The notes below the pieces were generated by a model. That model was not told where the DNA came from. It saw only the letters and a list, made by a program, of their open reading frames with translations, and did not search any database. Position numbers and translations under genes: made by a program. From the NCBI RefSeq assembly GCF_020177335.1, contig NZ_JAIVMG010000010.1:1-64000 (forward strand): a stretch of DNA of 64,000 bases. The letters are read 5' to 3'. Below, piece by piece: positions 1-8,352 of this stretch. Each line of letters begins with the position of its first letter. Position 1 is the first letter of the stretch. This stretch comes from Stappia indica (GTDB lineage Bacteria; Pseudomonadota; Alphaproteobacteria; Rhizobiales; Stappiaceae).

Positions 1-118
1 CGTCAAACGGGTTCATCGACATCTTAACATTCGCAAGATCAACGCCAGAACCGTCAGACTTCACGCGAACCTTCACGTTGTAGTCAATAACCCGCTTTAC
101 GGGCACAAGGATCTTCAT
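1..118 (-). CDS. etfB: Electron transfer flavoprotein beta subunit, N-terminal 39 residues (partial)
   Basis: The reading frame starts at an ATG (118-116) and runs off the left edge. It begins [16 protein letters not shown] and continues through [13 protein letters not shown], the signature N-terminus of EtfB. EtfB binds AMP and, with EtfA, carries electrons from acyl-CoA and related dehydrogenases to ETF-ubiquinone oxidoreductase. A GAAGGA ribosome-binding site lies just upstream. About a third of the visible codons end in A or T, clearly more than in the genes to its right. That is compatible with the codon bias of a highly expressed core gene, or with a compositional boundary at this point. 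The rest of the gene and its usual partner etfA lie outside the window. Confidence 0.9.
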   Translation of the reverse strand, partial: MKILVPVKRVIDYNVKVRVKSDGSGVDLANVKMSMNPFD

Positions 119-140
119 CTTTGTCTGTCCTTCGGTCGAG

Positions 141-1577
141 TTAGCCGGCAAAGCTGTAGGCGGTCTTCACGGTGGTGTAGAATTCGGCGGCGTAGCGGCC
201 CTGTTCGCGCGAGCCGTAGGAGGAGCCTTTGCGGCCGCCGAAGGGCACGTGATAATCGACGCCGGCGGTGGGCAGGTTGACCATCACCATGCCGGCCTGG
301 GCGTGGCGCTTGAAATTGCGGGCATAGGCCAGGCTGGAGGTGCAGATGCCAGCCGACAGGCCGAACTCGGTGTCATTGGCCAGGGCCAGCGCCTCGTCGA
401 AATCCCGGGCGCGGATCAGGCTGGCGCAGGGACCGAAGATCTCCTCGCGGCTGGTGCGCATGTCGTTGGTGGCGTTGAGGAACAGCGCCGGGCGCTGGTA
501 GTAGCCCTCGCGCTCCTCGTTGAGCCGTTCGCCGCCGATCACCTCGGCGCCTTCGCTGGCGGCCAGCGCCACATATTCCAGATTGCTGTTCAGCTGCTTG
601 GCCGAGACCACCGGCCCGATCGCGGTGGCCGGATCGAGCGCATCGCCGACCTTGGACGCCGCCGCCGCTGCCGCAAGCCGCTCGGCAAACTCGTCATAGA
701 TCGGATCACAGACGATCAGCCGCGAGGAGGCGGTGCAGCGCTGCCCGGTGGAGAAGAACGCGCCGTTGAGGCAGGCGGCGACGGCGACATCGAGATCGGC
801 GTCTTCCATCACCACCATCGGGTTCTTGCCGCCCATTTCGAGCTGAACCTTTTTCAGCCCGGACGCGGCCCGTACCGCCAGCGCCCGGCCGACGCCCACC
901 GATCCGGTGAAGGAGATGGCATCGACTTCCGGGTGCTCGACCAGCGCGTTGCCGACGATGGCGCCGGTGCCCATCACCAGGTTGAAGACGCCGGCCGGCG
1001 CACCGGCCTCATGCAGGATTTCCGCCAGAAGATGAGCGGAGGCCGGGGTCAGGTCGGCGGGCTTGCAGACCACCGTGTTGCCGTAGCAAAGCGCTGGTGC
1101 GATCTTCCAGGCGGGAATGGCGATGGGGAAGTTCCAGGGGGTGATCAGGCCGACCACGCCGACCGGCTCGCGGGTCACATCCACATCCACATCGGCCCGC
1201 ACGGAGGCCACCGCATCGCCGGCGACCCGGATCGCCTCGCCGGCGAAAAAGCGGAACACCTGGGCGGCACGGCCGACCTCGCCGATGGCCTCGGCCAGGG
1301 TCTTGCCTTCCTCCCGGGCAAGCACCCGGCCAAGTTCCTCCTTGCGCTCCGCCAGGCGCAGCCCCACCCGGTCGAGCAGGTCGGCGCGCACTTGCGGGCT
1401 GGCTCCGGCCCAGGCCGGCAGAGCGGCGCGCGCCGCCATCACCGCCCGGTTCACCTGATCCGCATCGGCGCGGGCGTAAAGCCCCACCAGATCGGTGACA
1501 TCCGAGGGGGAGCGGTTTTCCACCGCATCCACGCCCGCCAGCCATTCGCCGGCAATGAGGTTCTTCCGAAGGTCCAT
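141..1577 (-). CDS. NAD(P)-dependent aldehyde dehydrogenase (semialdehyde type)
   Basis: A 478-aa ALDH-superfamily enzyme oxidising an aldehyde to the acid in the cytoplasm. Visible motifs are the cofactor-loop TPWNF (146-150), the general base Glu247 in QLEMGG and the nucleophile Cys281 in GQRCTASS, so the active site is intact. The start at 1577 is chosen over a longer frame (to 1634) because a GGGAGA ribosome-binding site precedes it and the residues upstream are not ALDH-like. It lies downstream of gabT1 on the same strand, separated by a perfect 12-bp stem-loop. The pairing suggests that it oxidises the semialdehyde produced by that transaminase. By sequence feel it resembles 2,5-dioxovalerate / succinate-semialdehyde-type enzymes, but the substrate cannot be fixed from sequence. 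Confidence 0.85.
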   Translation of the reverse strand: MDLRKNLIAGEWLAGVDAVENRSPSDVTDLVGLYARADADQVNRAVMAARAALPAWAGASPQVRADLLDRVGLRLAERKEELGRVLAREEGKTLAEAIGEVGRAAQVFRFFAGEAIRVAGDAVASVRADVDVDVTREPVGVVGLITPWNFPIAIPAWKIAPALCYGNTVVCKPADLTPASAHLLAEILHEAGAPAGVFNLVMGTGAIVGNALVEHPEVDAISFTGSVGVGRALAVRAASGLKKVQLEMGGKNPMVVMEDADLDVAVAACLNGAFFSTGQRCTASSRLIVCDPIYDEFAERLAAAAAASKVGDALDPATAIGPVVSAKQLNSNLEYVALAASEGAEVIGGERLNEEREGYYQRPALFLNATNDMRTSREEIFGPCASLIRARDFDEALALANDTEFGLSAGICTSSLAYARNFKRHAQAGMVMVNLPTAGVDYHVPFGGRKGSSYGSREQGRYAAEFYTTVKTAYSFAG

Positions 1578-1681
1578 GATCGTCTCCCACCTGTGCCTGG
1601 CGCTTTGTCTGCTGCACCAGGCACCCGTCCGCACCGGTTGTTCGTTGTCTGGCAGTGCCTTCCCTGCGGCAATGCCGTCGG

Positions 1682-1709
1682 CCCCGTCGCCGCATCGGCG
1701 GCGACGGGG
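1682..1709. repeat. Perfect 12-bp stem-loop between gabT1 and the aldehyde dehydrogenase
   Basis: The arms CCCCGTCGCCGC (1682-1693) and GCGGCGACGGGG (1698-1709) are exact reverse complements around a 4-nt ATCG loop. The element lies in the 146-bp gap between two minus-strand genes that look co-transcribed. No T-run follows on the minus strand, so it is more likely an mRNA processing, stability or attenuation hairpin than a full terminator. Confidence 0.6.
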
Positions 1710-1723
1710 TCCGTCGCTTCATA

Positions 1724-3025
1724 TCAGGCCGCGGCCGCGCCTGCACCGATTGCTGCCTCGATTGCCGCTTCGATGATGTTGAGTGCTTCCTCGACCTGGT
1801 CCATCGGCGTCGTCAGCGGCGGCAGCAGGCGGATGACGTTGCCATAGGTGCCGCAGGGCAGGATGATCAGCCCGCGCGCTTCGGCCTCGGCGACGATCCG
1901 CTGGGTCAGCGCCGTATCCGGCGCGCGGCTGTCGCGGCTGGTGACGAGCTCGAAGGCGACCATGGCACCGAGGCCGCGCACATTGCCGATCGGCTCCATG
2001 CCCTGGCGCTGGGAGAGAGCGGTCAGCCGGGCGGTCAGCTCAGCGCCGATCTGGTTGGCGCGGGCGCAAAGCTCCTCCTCGGCGATCACGTCGAGCACCG
2101 CATTGGCGGCGGCCACCGCCAGCGGATTGCCGGCATAGGTGCCGCCGATGCCGCCGACCGGCGCTGCGTCGATCACTTCGGCCCGGCCGGTGACGGCGGA
2201 CAGCGGAAAGCCGCCGGCCAGCCCCTTGGCCATGGTCACCAGATCGGCGGCGACGCCGGCGTGTTCCATGGCGAACAGCTTGCCGGTGCGGGCCATGCCG
2301 GCCTGAACCTCATCGGCGATCAGCAGGATACCGTGTTGGTCGGCAATCTTGCGCAGCTCGCGCAGGAAATCCGCATCGGCGACGTTGAAGCCGCCCTCGC
2401 CCTGCACCGGCTCGATGATGAAGGCTGCAACCCGCTCCGGGTCGATGGTCGACTTGAACAGCTGGTTCAGCGCCGCCAGGCTCGCCTCGGCCGTGACCCC
2501 GTGATAGGCGTTGGGGAAGGGGGCGTGGAACACCTCCGGCGGCATGGCGCCAAAGCTCTTCTTGTAGGGCGCGACCTTGCCGCACAGGGCCATGCCCATC
2601 AGCGTCCGGCCATGGAAGGCGCCGGCAAAGGCGATTACACCGGACCGTCCGGTGTAGGCCCGGGCCATCTTCACCGCGTTCTCGACCGCTTCCGCGCCGG
2701 TGGTTACCAGCATGGTTTTTTTGGTGAAATCGCCTGGGGCTGCGGCGTTCAGCCGTTCGGCGAGCCGGATGTAGCCCTCATAGGGGGCGACATGAAAGCA
2801 GGTGTGGGTGAAGGCCTCGGCCTGCTCGGCCACCGCAGCCATCACCTTCGGGTGACGGTGGCCGGTGTTGTTGACGGCGATGCCGGCGGCGAAGTCGATG
2901 TAGCGCTTGCCTTCCACGTCCCACAGCTCGGCATTCTCCGCCTTGACGGCATAGATGCCACGGGTGGCCACACCCTGGGCGACGGCGGTTTCGCGGCGGG
3001 ATTTCAAATCGACGGTTGCAGTCAT
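1724..3025 (-). CDS. gabT: Class III aminotransferase, 4-aminobutyrate-type (copy 1)
   Basis: A 433-aa PLP-dependent omega-aminotransferase that should move the amino group of GABA or a similar amine to 2-oxoglutarate. Visible features are the PLP lysine at about K267 in TMAKGLAGG, the cofactor Asp238 in IADEVQ, FHGRT (138-142) and Glu210 in EPVQGEGG. It is a clear paralogue of the enzyme at 8353-9636, with which it aligns almost without gaps in the first 270 residues. Its substrate-side segment reads GIAVNNTGH where copy 2 and E. coli GabT (from memory) read GIAVLNTGH, so specificity may differ. It diverges from the XRE-cupin regulator at 3148, which probably controls it, and the aldehyde dehydrogenase at 141-1577 lies downstream. 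Confidence 0.88.
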   Translation of the reverse strand: MTATVDLKSRRETAVAQGVATRGIYAVKAENAELWDVEGKRYIDFAAGIAVNNTGHRHPKVMAAVAEQAEAFTHTCFHVAPYEGYIRLAERLNAAAPGDFTKKTMLVTTGAEAVENAVKMARAYTGRSGVIAFAGAFHGRTLMGMALCGKVAPYKKSFGAMPPEVFHAPFPNAYHGVTAEASLAALNQLFKSTIDPERVAAFIIEPVQGEGGFNVADADFLRELRKIADQHGILLIADEVQAGMARTGKLFAMEHAGVAADLVTMAKGLAGGFPLSAVTGRAEVIDAAPVGGIGGTYAGNPLAVAAANAVLDVIAEEELCARANQIGAELTARLTALSQRQGMEPIGNVRGLGAMVAFELVTSRDSRAPDTALTQRIVAEAEARGLIILPCGTYGNVIRLLPPLTTPMDQVEEALNIIEAAIEAAIGAGAAAA

Positions 3026-3059
3026 GATGATCCTCCTAATCTCAGAATTTCATATCATA

Positions 3060-3077
3060 TGCTCAGAATAATGAGCA
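3060..3077. promoter_or_regulatory. Inverted repeat in the gabT1 / XRE-cupin divergent promoter region
   Basis: TGCTCA (3060-3065) and TGAGCA (3072-3077) are exact reverse complements separated by 6 bp. The spot is AT-rich and lies in the 122-bp gap between the divergent gabT1 and regulator genes. An 8-bp direct repeat CTCAGAAT also falls here. This is the expected location for the operator of the adjacent XRE regulator; binding is inferred, not shown. Confidence 0.5.
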
Positions 3078-3147
3078 ATCGCTTTTTGTGCTATTGATGC
3101 GCCGTTCGGCTGCCACTAACGTGGCGCCATCAGGAACGGAGGTGCGG

Positions 3148-3726
3148 ATGGCAGATTTCGATGTAGGTGCAAGGCTTCGGCAATTGCGCCGGGCGCATAA
3201 CATGTCCCAGCGTCAGCTCGCCGAGGCGGCGGGGGTGCCGCATGGCCAGGTGTCGATGATCGAAACCAACAAGAGCAGTCCTTCCATTGCATCTTTGCGC
3301 AAGATTCTGGGCGGTCTCGGGGTTGGAATGGTCGAGTTTTTTGAACCCGAGGCCCTTGATGCGTCGAAAGTGTTCTTCACCCCGTCGGAACTGCGCGACC
3401 TGACCTCGCGGGTGTACTCCGAGGTGAAGGGGGCGGAGGGCAAGATGAGCCTGAAGCAGGTCGGCGATGCGCGCAGCCATGGTTTGCAGATCCTCTATGA
3501 GACCTATGAGCCGGGCGCCGATACCGGCGAGACCATGCTCGAACATGTCGGCCATGAGGGCGGGGTGGTGGTCGCCGGGGAAATCGAGGTGACCGTCGGC
3601 GAGAACACCATGATCCTGAAGGCGGGCGATTCCTATCTGTTCAATTCCCAGGATCCGCATCGGTTTCGCAATGTGAGCGACCGTCCGGCCACCATGATTT
3701 CCGCCTGCGTTCCGCCGTATCTCTAA
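3148..3726 (+). CDS. XRE-family regulator with C-terminal cupin domain (PuuR-like)
   Basis: A 192-aa protein. An N-terminal helix-turn-helix (about residues 8-62, with SQRQLAEAAGVPHGQVSMIE as the recognition region) is followed by a cupin sensor domain (about 110-190, with VGHEGGVVVAGEIEV and GDSYLFNSQDPHRFRN). This architecture is that of PuuR-type regulators, which sense amines or their breakdown products. The start at 3148 follows a strong GGAGG site; the longer frame from 3088 is rejected. It is transcribed away from gabT1 and faces the end of the TRAP permease gene, so it probably regulates the aminotransferase / aldehyde dehydrogenase pair and perhaps itself. The ligand is unknown. Confidence 0.82.
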   Translation: MADFDVGARLRQLRRAHNMSQRQLAEAAGVPHGQVSMIETNKSSPSIASLRKILGGLGVGMVEFFEPEALDASKVFFTPSELRDLTSRVYSEVKGAEGKMSLKQVGDARSHGLQILYETYEPGADTGETMLEHVGHEGGVVVAGEIEVTVGENTMILKAGDSYLFNSQDPHRFRNVSDRPATMISACVPPYL

Positions 3727-3840
3727 CGTCTGCCTTCGCTGGCGGTCGCGCCGGCCCCTTGTCCTGTTTCTTCTTCCGAGAATCCCGCGATGGTGAGGCC
3801 CGGACGGCTTCCCGCCCGGGCGTGCTGGCGTTTCTGGCCG

Positions 3841-5160
3841 TCAGAACAGAAGGCTGGGCAGCCACAGGGCGATGCCGGGGAAGATCACCACCAGCGCCAG
3901 GCCGAGGATCTGCAGCGCGACGAAGGGCAGGGCCGACATGTAGATGTCGACGATGGTCACCTCCTTCGGCGCGACCGAGCGCATGTAGAAGAGGTTGTAG
4001 CCGAACGGCGGCGTCAGATAGGCCGACTGCATGCTGAGGATGAACAGGACGGCGAACCACACCGTGTCGAACCCGAGCTCCCGCACCACCGGAACGTAGA
4101 GCGGCACGGTGATGAAGATGATGGCGAAATCATCGAGGAACATGCCGAGCAGGAAGTAGCTGACCAGCATGGCGATGATCACCGCATGCGGCGACAGGCT
4201 GTAATCGTCGATCAGGTCCTGAACCATCATGCCGGCGCCGAGGCCGACGTAGATCTTGCTGAAGAACACCGCTGCGATGGCGATCCAGATCAGCATGCCC
4301 ATCAGCTTGGCGGTGGTCTGCAGCACCGAGCTCAGCATCGCCAGATCGACCTGCCGCCGCAGGGCGGCGATGAGAAGCGCGCCGGCCGCACCGATTGCCG
4401 AGGCCTCGGACGGGGAGGTGACGCCGCCAACGATGCCGCCAAGCACCACGCCGACGAGCAGCCCCGGGCCGATCAGGTGGCGCAGCGACTTCAGCTTTTC
4501 GATCCCGTTGGCACGCTCCGCCTTGGGCGTCGGCGGCCCGAGCTCGGGGTTGAGCCGGCAGCGGATCAGGATATAGGCGATATAGATGCCGGCCAGCATC
4601 AGCCCGGGCATCAGCCCGGCGGCGAACAGCTTGCCGACCGAATCCCGCGACAGGAAGGCGTAGATGATCATCAGCACGCTGGGCGGGATCAGGAAGCCGA
4701 GCGCGCCGCCAGCCATGATGGTGCCGGTCACCAGGCGCTTGTCATAGGAGCGCTTCAGCATCGCCGGCAGGGCGATGATGCCAAGGCTCACGGTGGCCGC
4801 GCCGGACACCCCCGCCATGGCGGCAATGATCGCGCAGATCAGCACCGTGCCGACGCCCAGTCCGCCGGGCAGCCCGCCCACCAGCTTGTGGATCATCTCG
4901 AACAGGTCGTCGGTGATGCCGGAGCGCTCCAGCACCAGCCCCATGAAGATGAACAGGGGTAGCGCCACCAGCAGGAAATTGTCCATGGTCTCGTAGGCGG
5001 AGGCGAGCAGCAGGTCGAGCCCGCCGGCGCCGAACATCAGATAGGCGCTGCCCATGCCCGAGATCATCAGCGCCCACGCCAGCGGCGCGCCGATGGCCAT
5101 CAGGCCCAGCATCGAGACAAACATGATGGCGGTGATCGTCATCGGGTCGAGTTCGGCCAT
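3841..5160 (-). CDS. dctM: TRAP transporter large permease (DctM family)
   Basis: A 439-aa, very hydrophobic inner-membrane protein with about twelve membrane segments. It carries the DctM-type stretches GVSGAATVSLGIIALPAML and GALGFLIPPSVLMIIYAF. It forms the ion-coupled channel of a tripartite ATP-independent periplasmic transporter with the small permease and binding protein upstream. The start is placed at the second in-frame ATG (5160) because the AAAGGA site is only one base from the ATG at 5166 but about seven from this one. It is the last gene of the minus-strand dctP-dctQ-dctM unit and converges on the XRE regulator. The substrate is unknown; neighbours suggest an organic acid or amino acid linked to the GABA-type enzymes. 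Confidence 0.92.
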   Translation of the reverse strand: MAELDPMTITAIMFVSMLGLMAIGAPLAWALMISGMGSAYLMFGAGGLDLLLASAYETMDNFLLVALPLFIFMGLVLERSGITDDLFEMIHKLVGGLPGGLGVGTVLICAIIAAMAGVSGAATVSLGIIALPAMLKRSYDKRLVTGTIMAGGALGFLIPPSVLMIIYAFLSRDSVGKLFAAGLMPGLMLAGIYIAYILIRCRLNPELGPPTPKAERANGIEKLKSLRHLIGPGLLVGVVLGGIVGGVTSPSEASAIGAAGALLIAALRRQVDLAMLSSVLQTTAKLMGMLIWIAIAAVFFSKIYVGLGAGMMVQDLIDDYSLSPHAVIIAMLVSYFLLGMFLDDFAIIFITVPLYVPVVRELGFDTVWFAVLFILSMQSAYLTPPFGYNLFYMRSVAPKEVTIVDIYMSALPFVALQILGLALVVIFPGIALWLPSLLF

Positions 5161-5198
5161 TTCCATTCCTTTCGGCAGAGCCGCGCGCGGCCTGCTCA

Positions 5199-5213
5199 GC
5201 GGGCGATGCCCGC
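5199..5213. repeat. Short stem-loop between dctQ and dctM
   Basis: GCGGGC (5199-5204) and GCCCGC (5208-5213) pair around a 3-nt loop in the 115-bp gap between dctQ and dctM. It is a minor intercistronic hairpin with no T-run. Confidence 0.35.
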
Positions 5214-5275
5214 ATCCCGTGTCCGCCCTGCGCTCGCTCCGTCCGGCCGGGACGGGTCGTGGTGCCCGGGCAGCG

Positions 5276-5848
5276 TCAATGCAGGGTTTCCGGGGCGTGG
5301 GTTTCCGCCACGTGCTCGTCTTCCTCGCTGCGCGGATCCTCGAACGCGACGCCGAGACAGCGCAGCAACGCCCGCAGGAATTCGGCGATGTTCTGCAGGA
5401 GCAGCAGGCCGACGGCGATCGGGATCACGGTCTTGATCGGGTAGAGCGGTGGTTGCCAGACGCTGCGGGCGGAAAATTCGTTCATCGCCCAGGAGGCAGC
5501 GGCGAAGTCCACCGACAGCCGGAAGAAGACCGCAAGCACCACCAGGCCGAGGCCGAAGACGATGGTGTCGAAGAAGCCCTGCACGCGCGGTGGCATCAAG
5601 GCGTAGATGACCTCGCTGCGCACATGGTCGTGGTGGCGCAGCGCGTAGCTGCCGGCGAGAATGCAGAAGGCGCCGAACAGCATGGTCGACAGCTCATGGG
5701 CCCAGATCGTCGGCGCGTTCAGGAAGTAACGCGCAACGATCTCGATCAGCAGCACCCCGATCAGCCCCAGCGTGATCCAGGAAATGACCTGCCCGACGAA
5801 CTCGGACAGGCCATCCTGGAGAACCAGGTATCGCGTGAAGCGTTTCAC
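5276..5848 (-). CDS. dctQ: TRAP transporter small permease (DctQ family)
   Basis: A 190-aa membrane protein with four predicted transmembrane helices and the family-typical IWAHELSTMLFGAFCILAGSYAL region (given here only as a landmark near residues 62-85). DctQ associates with DctM and is needed for TRAP transport. The start is GTG and overlaps the dctP stop by four bases (GTGA), a clear sign of translational coupling. The C-terminus is charged and cytoplasmic-like (DPRSEEDEHVAETH). Confidence 0.88.
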   Translation of the reverse strand: MKRFTRYLVLQDGLSEFVGQVISWITLGLIGVLLIEIVARYFLNAPTIWAHELSTMLFGAFCILAGSYALRHHDHVRSEVIYALMPPRVQGFFDTIVFGLGLVVLAVFFRLSVDFAAASWAMNEFSARSVWQPPLYPIKTVIPIAVGLLLLQNIAEFLRALLRCLGVAFEDPRSEEDEHVAETHAPETLH

Positions 5849-6855
5849 TTCAGGCGTCCCTTGGCCTTGGCGTTCTCCACCAGGATCTCGATCGCCTTGG
5901 CGTTGCGCTCCGACTTGGCGGCTTCCTCCTGCCAGACGGTCTGCGCGGCGGCGGTCAGCCGGGCGGAATCCTCGGCCGGAATGGTCGAGAACTCGAAGAT
6001 CTCACCGGCATCGACGATCTTCTGGTTGCCCTCTTCCAGCCAGGCGTGAATGTCGGCCGCATACTGGTCGATCGCCTTGGTCAGGATCTCGCGGTGCTCC
6101 TCGGACAGGCCGTCCCAAACCTTCGGGTTGGCGATCACCGTTTCGATCCAGCCCGGATTGAGCATGTTGAGGAAGGTGTAATGGGTGGCGGTCTCATGCA
6201 GCTTGAGCTGCTCGTATTCCACCGGGCCGCCGTAGATGGCGCCGTCGATCACGCCGGTGGACAGGCCGATGTAGAGCTCCTGCGCCGGCAGGTAGACGGT
6301 GGGAATGTCAAAGGCCTTCAGCACCTTGGCCATCTGCCCGGTGGCGCGGATCTTCATCGTCTTGAGGTCGTCGAGGCCGGTGATCGGCGTCTTGGTCAGG
6401 ATGTCGTAGTTGCTGCCATAGCCGCGGCCGACCAGGGTGACGCCTTTTTCCGCATAGGCCTCGGCGATCAGGGTGTTGAGTCCCTGGTCCTCGAACAGGG
6501 CGCGGGCTTCCTCGGCGCTGGTCCAGGCGCCGGGCAGGCCCGCCTCGATGTTGCCGATGTCGACCTGTCCGGACCAGTAGCTGCCCACGCCATAGGCAAT
6601 GTCGATGGTGCCCTTGGACACCGCGTCGACGAACTGGTCGCTGGCCACCAGCTCGCCGCCGCGGAAATACTGGATGCGCAGCGAGCCGCCGCTGGCTTCC
6701 TTCACCGTGTTGCGCATCTTCTTGGCAAAGGCGTCCATTTCCGTGCCGTAGAAGGTGTGGAAGCGCAGGCGGACCGTCTCGGCCGAGGCCGCGCTTCCCA
6801 GCGCGATCGACATGGTCACGCCAAGGGCGAGAGCTTTGAGGAATGTGCTGGCCAT
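5845..6855 (-). CDS. dctP: TRAP transporter periplasmic solute-binding protein (DctP family)
   Basis: A 336-aa secreted binding protein that delivers the substrate to DctQM. The N-terminus has a Sec signal peptide ending near ALGSAASA-E. The family block MKIRATGQMAKVL supplies the conserved arginine that normally pairs with a substrate carboxylate. The start at 6855 is supported by GGGAGA upstream; the longer frame to 6963 lacks a signal-like N-terminus. A 414-bp leader separates it from the LysR gene, which lies on the same strand upstream and is its likely regulator. The ligand is probably a carboxylate, by family precedent. Confidence 0.9.
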   Translation of the reverse strand: MASTFLKALALGVTMSIALGSAASAETVRLRFHTFYGTEMDAFAKKMRNTVKEASGGSLRIQYFRGGELVASDQFVDAVSKGTIDIAYGVGSYWSGQVDIGNIEAGLPGAWTSAEEARALFEDQGLNTLIAEAYAEKGVTLVGRGYGSNYDILTKTPITGLDDLKTMKIRATGQMAKVLKAFDIPTVYLPAQELYIGLSTGVIDGAIYGGPVEYEQLKLHETATHYTFLNMLNPGWIETVIANPKVWDGLSEEHREILTKAIDQYAADIHAWLEEGNQKIVDAGEIFEFSTIPAEDSARLTAAAQTVWQEEAAKSERNAKAIEILVENAKAKGRLK

Positions 6856-7269
6856 ATGGTGTTTCTCCCTAGATTCAGATGCCCGGTCGCGGGTGATCCC
6901 GCATGGATCGGTGAAGGCGAACGCAAACAGGGGTGCAATTTCCGCGCTCAAGATTCGTGACAATACGACGTGATTTTACGTATTATCCTGTGCGAGGCGC
7001 CACGCGGTGGTGGCCTCGACGTCCTGATGCGTACTGAAATTCAGGCGGGAAATTGGCGGATTTTCGTGGCTTCTAGCCGGAATCCCGCTCCCCATCGCCT
7101 CGATCACTCCTCCCGAGCCAGACCATATCCGCGCTCATTTTCCTGCGCAATATAAAATCATTTCCTTAGACAAACTGGTGAGTGGTTGTTCCGGGCCGTT
7201 GCTGCAAGCGTGGCGATGTCCTGCATCATCTCGGGCAAAGGGAGGGCGTGCGGCGGTCCGGCGGCGGCG
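6856..7269. other. Non-coding gap upstream of dctP
   Basis: This 414-bp stretch has no convincing gene. The one short open frame (6970-7155) lacks a ribosome-binding site and recognisable content. It holds the inverted repeat at 6959-6987 and is AT-richer around 7150-7175. It probably contains the dctP promoter and the 3' end of the LysR transcript. Confidence 0.6.
6959..6987. promoter_or_regulatory. Inverted repeat upstream of dctP
   Basis: GACAATACG (6959-6967) and CGTATTATC (6979-6987) match in eight of nine pairs around an 11-bp centre. Inside it, ACGT occurs twice symmetrically. The element sits about 105 bp upstream of the dctP start and is a plausible site for the neighbouring LysR protein or another dimeric regulator. 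Confidence 0.4.
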
Positions 7270-8202
7270 TCAAGCGCCGGAGGCTTCCGACAGGGCCAGC
7301 TCGGCCTGGATCCAGTCGCGCAGGCGGACAGTCGCCGGGTCGGTCCGCCGTGTCGGAGCGACGACGATGTAGTAGCCGCCAAGACGGATATCGGTGTCGA
7401 ACAGCTCGGTCAGGTTGGCCGCCTCCAACTCGCGCCGGGTCAGGATGCGGCTGGCAAGAGCGATGCCCTGGCCCGACATTGCCGCGTCGAGGCCAAGGTT
7501 CGCATCGCCAAGGCGCGGCCCGCCGAGCGTGCCGGCGGCAATGCCGGCGGCCTCGAACCAGTTGCGCCACTGCCGGTGGCTTTCTTCATGGATCAGCGGC
7601 AGGCGCGGCAGCCCGTCCGGTCCGTCCGGCACGCCGCGATCGGCGATCCAGTTGGCCGAGGCCACGGGAAACATGCGCGGGCGCAAGAGGGGCACGGCGG
7701 CGGCGGGCAGATCGTCGAAATCGCCGAAGCCGATGGCCAGATCCGCCTGGGAGCGGCTGAAATCCGGCAGCTCCGTCGTCGAGCGGACCATCACATTCGC
7801 GCCGGGAAACAGCTCCTCCAGCCGCGAGATCCGAGGCGCCAGCCAGCGCGAGGCCAGCCCGGGCACGCACCAGATGCGGATGCCCCGGTTGCGGTGGCGC
7901 GGACGCAGGTCGCTGGCCGCGTTGGCGATCAGTTGAAAGGCCTGGGTGACGGAGGCGAACAGGCTCGCCCCCTCATCCGTCAGCACCGCGCCGCGCGGTC
8001 CCGACTGCACCAGCTTGCAGCCCATCCAGGCTTCCAGATTGCGCACATGCCGGCTGACGACCGTGTGGCTGACACCGATGTTGTCGGCGGCCTTGCGCAT
8101 GCTGCCGGTCCGCCCGGTCGCCTCGAAGGCGCGCAGCATGATCAGCGGTGGCATCTGCGCCGCCGGTGCCGCGTCCTCGCCCGTGTCGTCCCTGTTGGTC
8201 AT
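7270..8202 (-). CDS. LysR-type transcriptional regulator (GcvA-like)
   Basis: A 310-aa protein. The N-terminal winged helix-turn-helix spans about residues 18-80 (MLRAFEATGRTGSMRKAAD followed by VSRHVRNLEAW), and a periplasmic-binding-like effector domain follows. The style (PPLIMLRAFEA, HTVVSRHVRNLE) matches the GcvA subgroup. An internal start at the second methionine (near 8154) is possible because no strong ribosome-binding site precedes 8202. It lies between dctPQM (same strand, downstream) and gabT2-gabD (divergent) and could regulate either; the 150-bp divergent gap favours gabT2-gabD and the repeat at 6959 favours dctP. Confidence 0.82.
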   Translation of the reverse strand: MTNRDDTGEDAAPAAQMPPLIMLRAFEATGRTGSMRKAADNIGVSHTVVSRHVRNLEAWMGCKLVQSGPRGAVLTDEGASLFASVTQAFQLIANAASDLRPRHRNRGIRIWCVPGLASRWLAPRISRLEELFPGANVMVRSTTELPDFSRSQADLAIGFGDFDDLPAAAVPLLRPRMFPVASANWIADRGVPDGPDGLPRLPLIHEESHRQWRNWFEAAGIAAGTLGGPRLGDANLGLDAAMSGQGIALASRILTRRELEAANLTELFDTDIRLGGYYIVVAPTRRTDPATVRLRDWIQAELALSEASGA

Positions 8203-8352
8203 GCGGCGGTCATCCGGTGATCCCTGCCCGGCGCCTCATGCCCGGTCAGTGGAAACTATGATGCACCACAGCGTGTAAATCAATCACGTACCGGGGCCCG
8301 CCCGTTCCCCCGTATTCTCCCCGGCAAACAGTCCATGGAGAGTCCCTCGATC

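Noticed and set aside
1682-1709. Stem-loop after gabT1 as a strong rho-independent terminator
   Set aside because: The stem is perfect but no T-run follows on the minus strand, and the next gene looks co-transcribed, so it is listed as a hairpin only.
6970-7155. A 61-aa open frame in the gap upstream of dctP
   Set aside because: It starts inside the inverted repeat at 6959-6987, lacks a ribosome-binding site and has no recognisable content.
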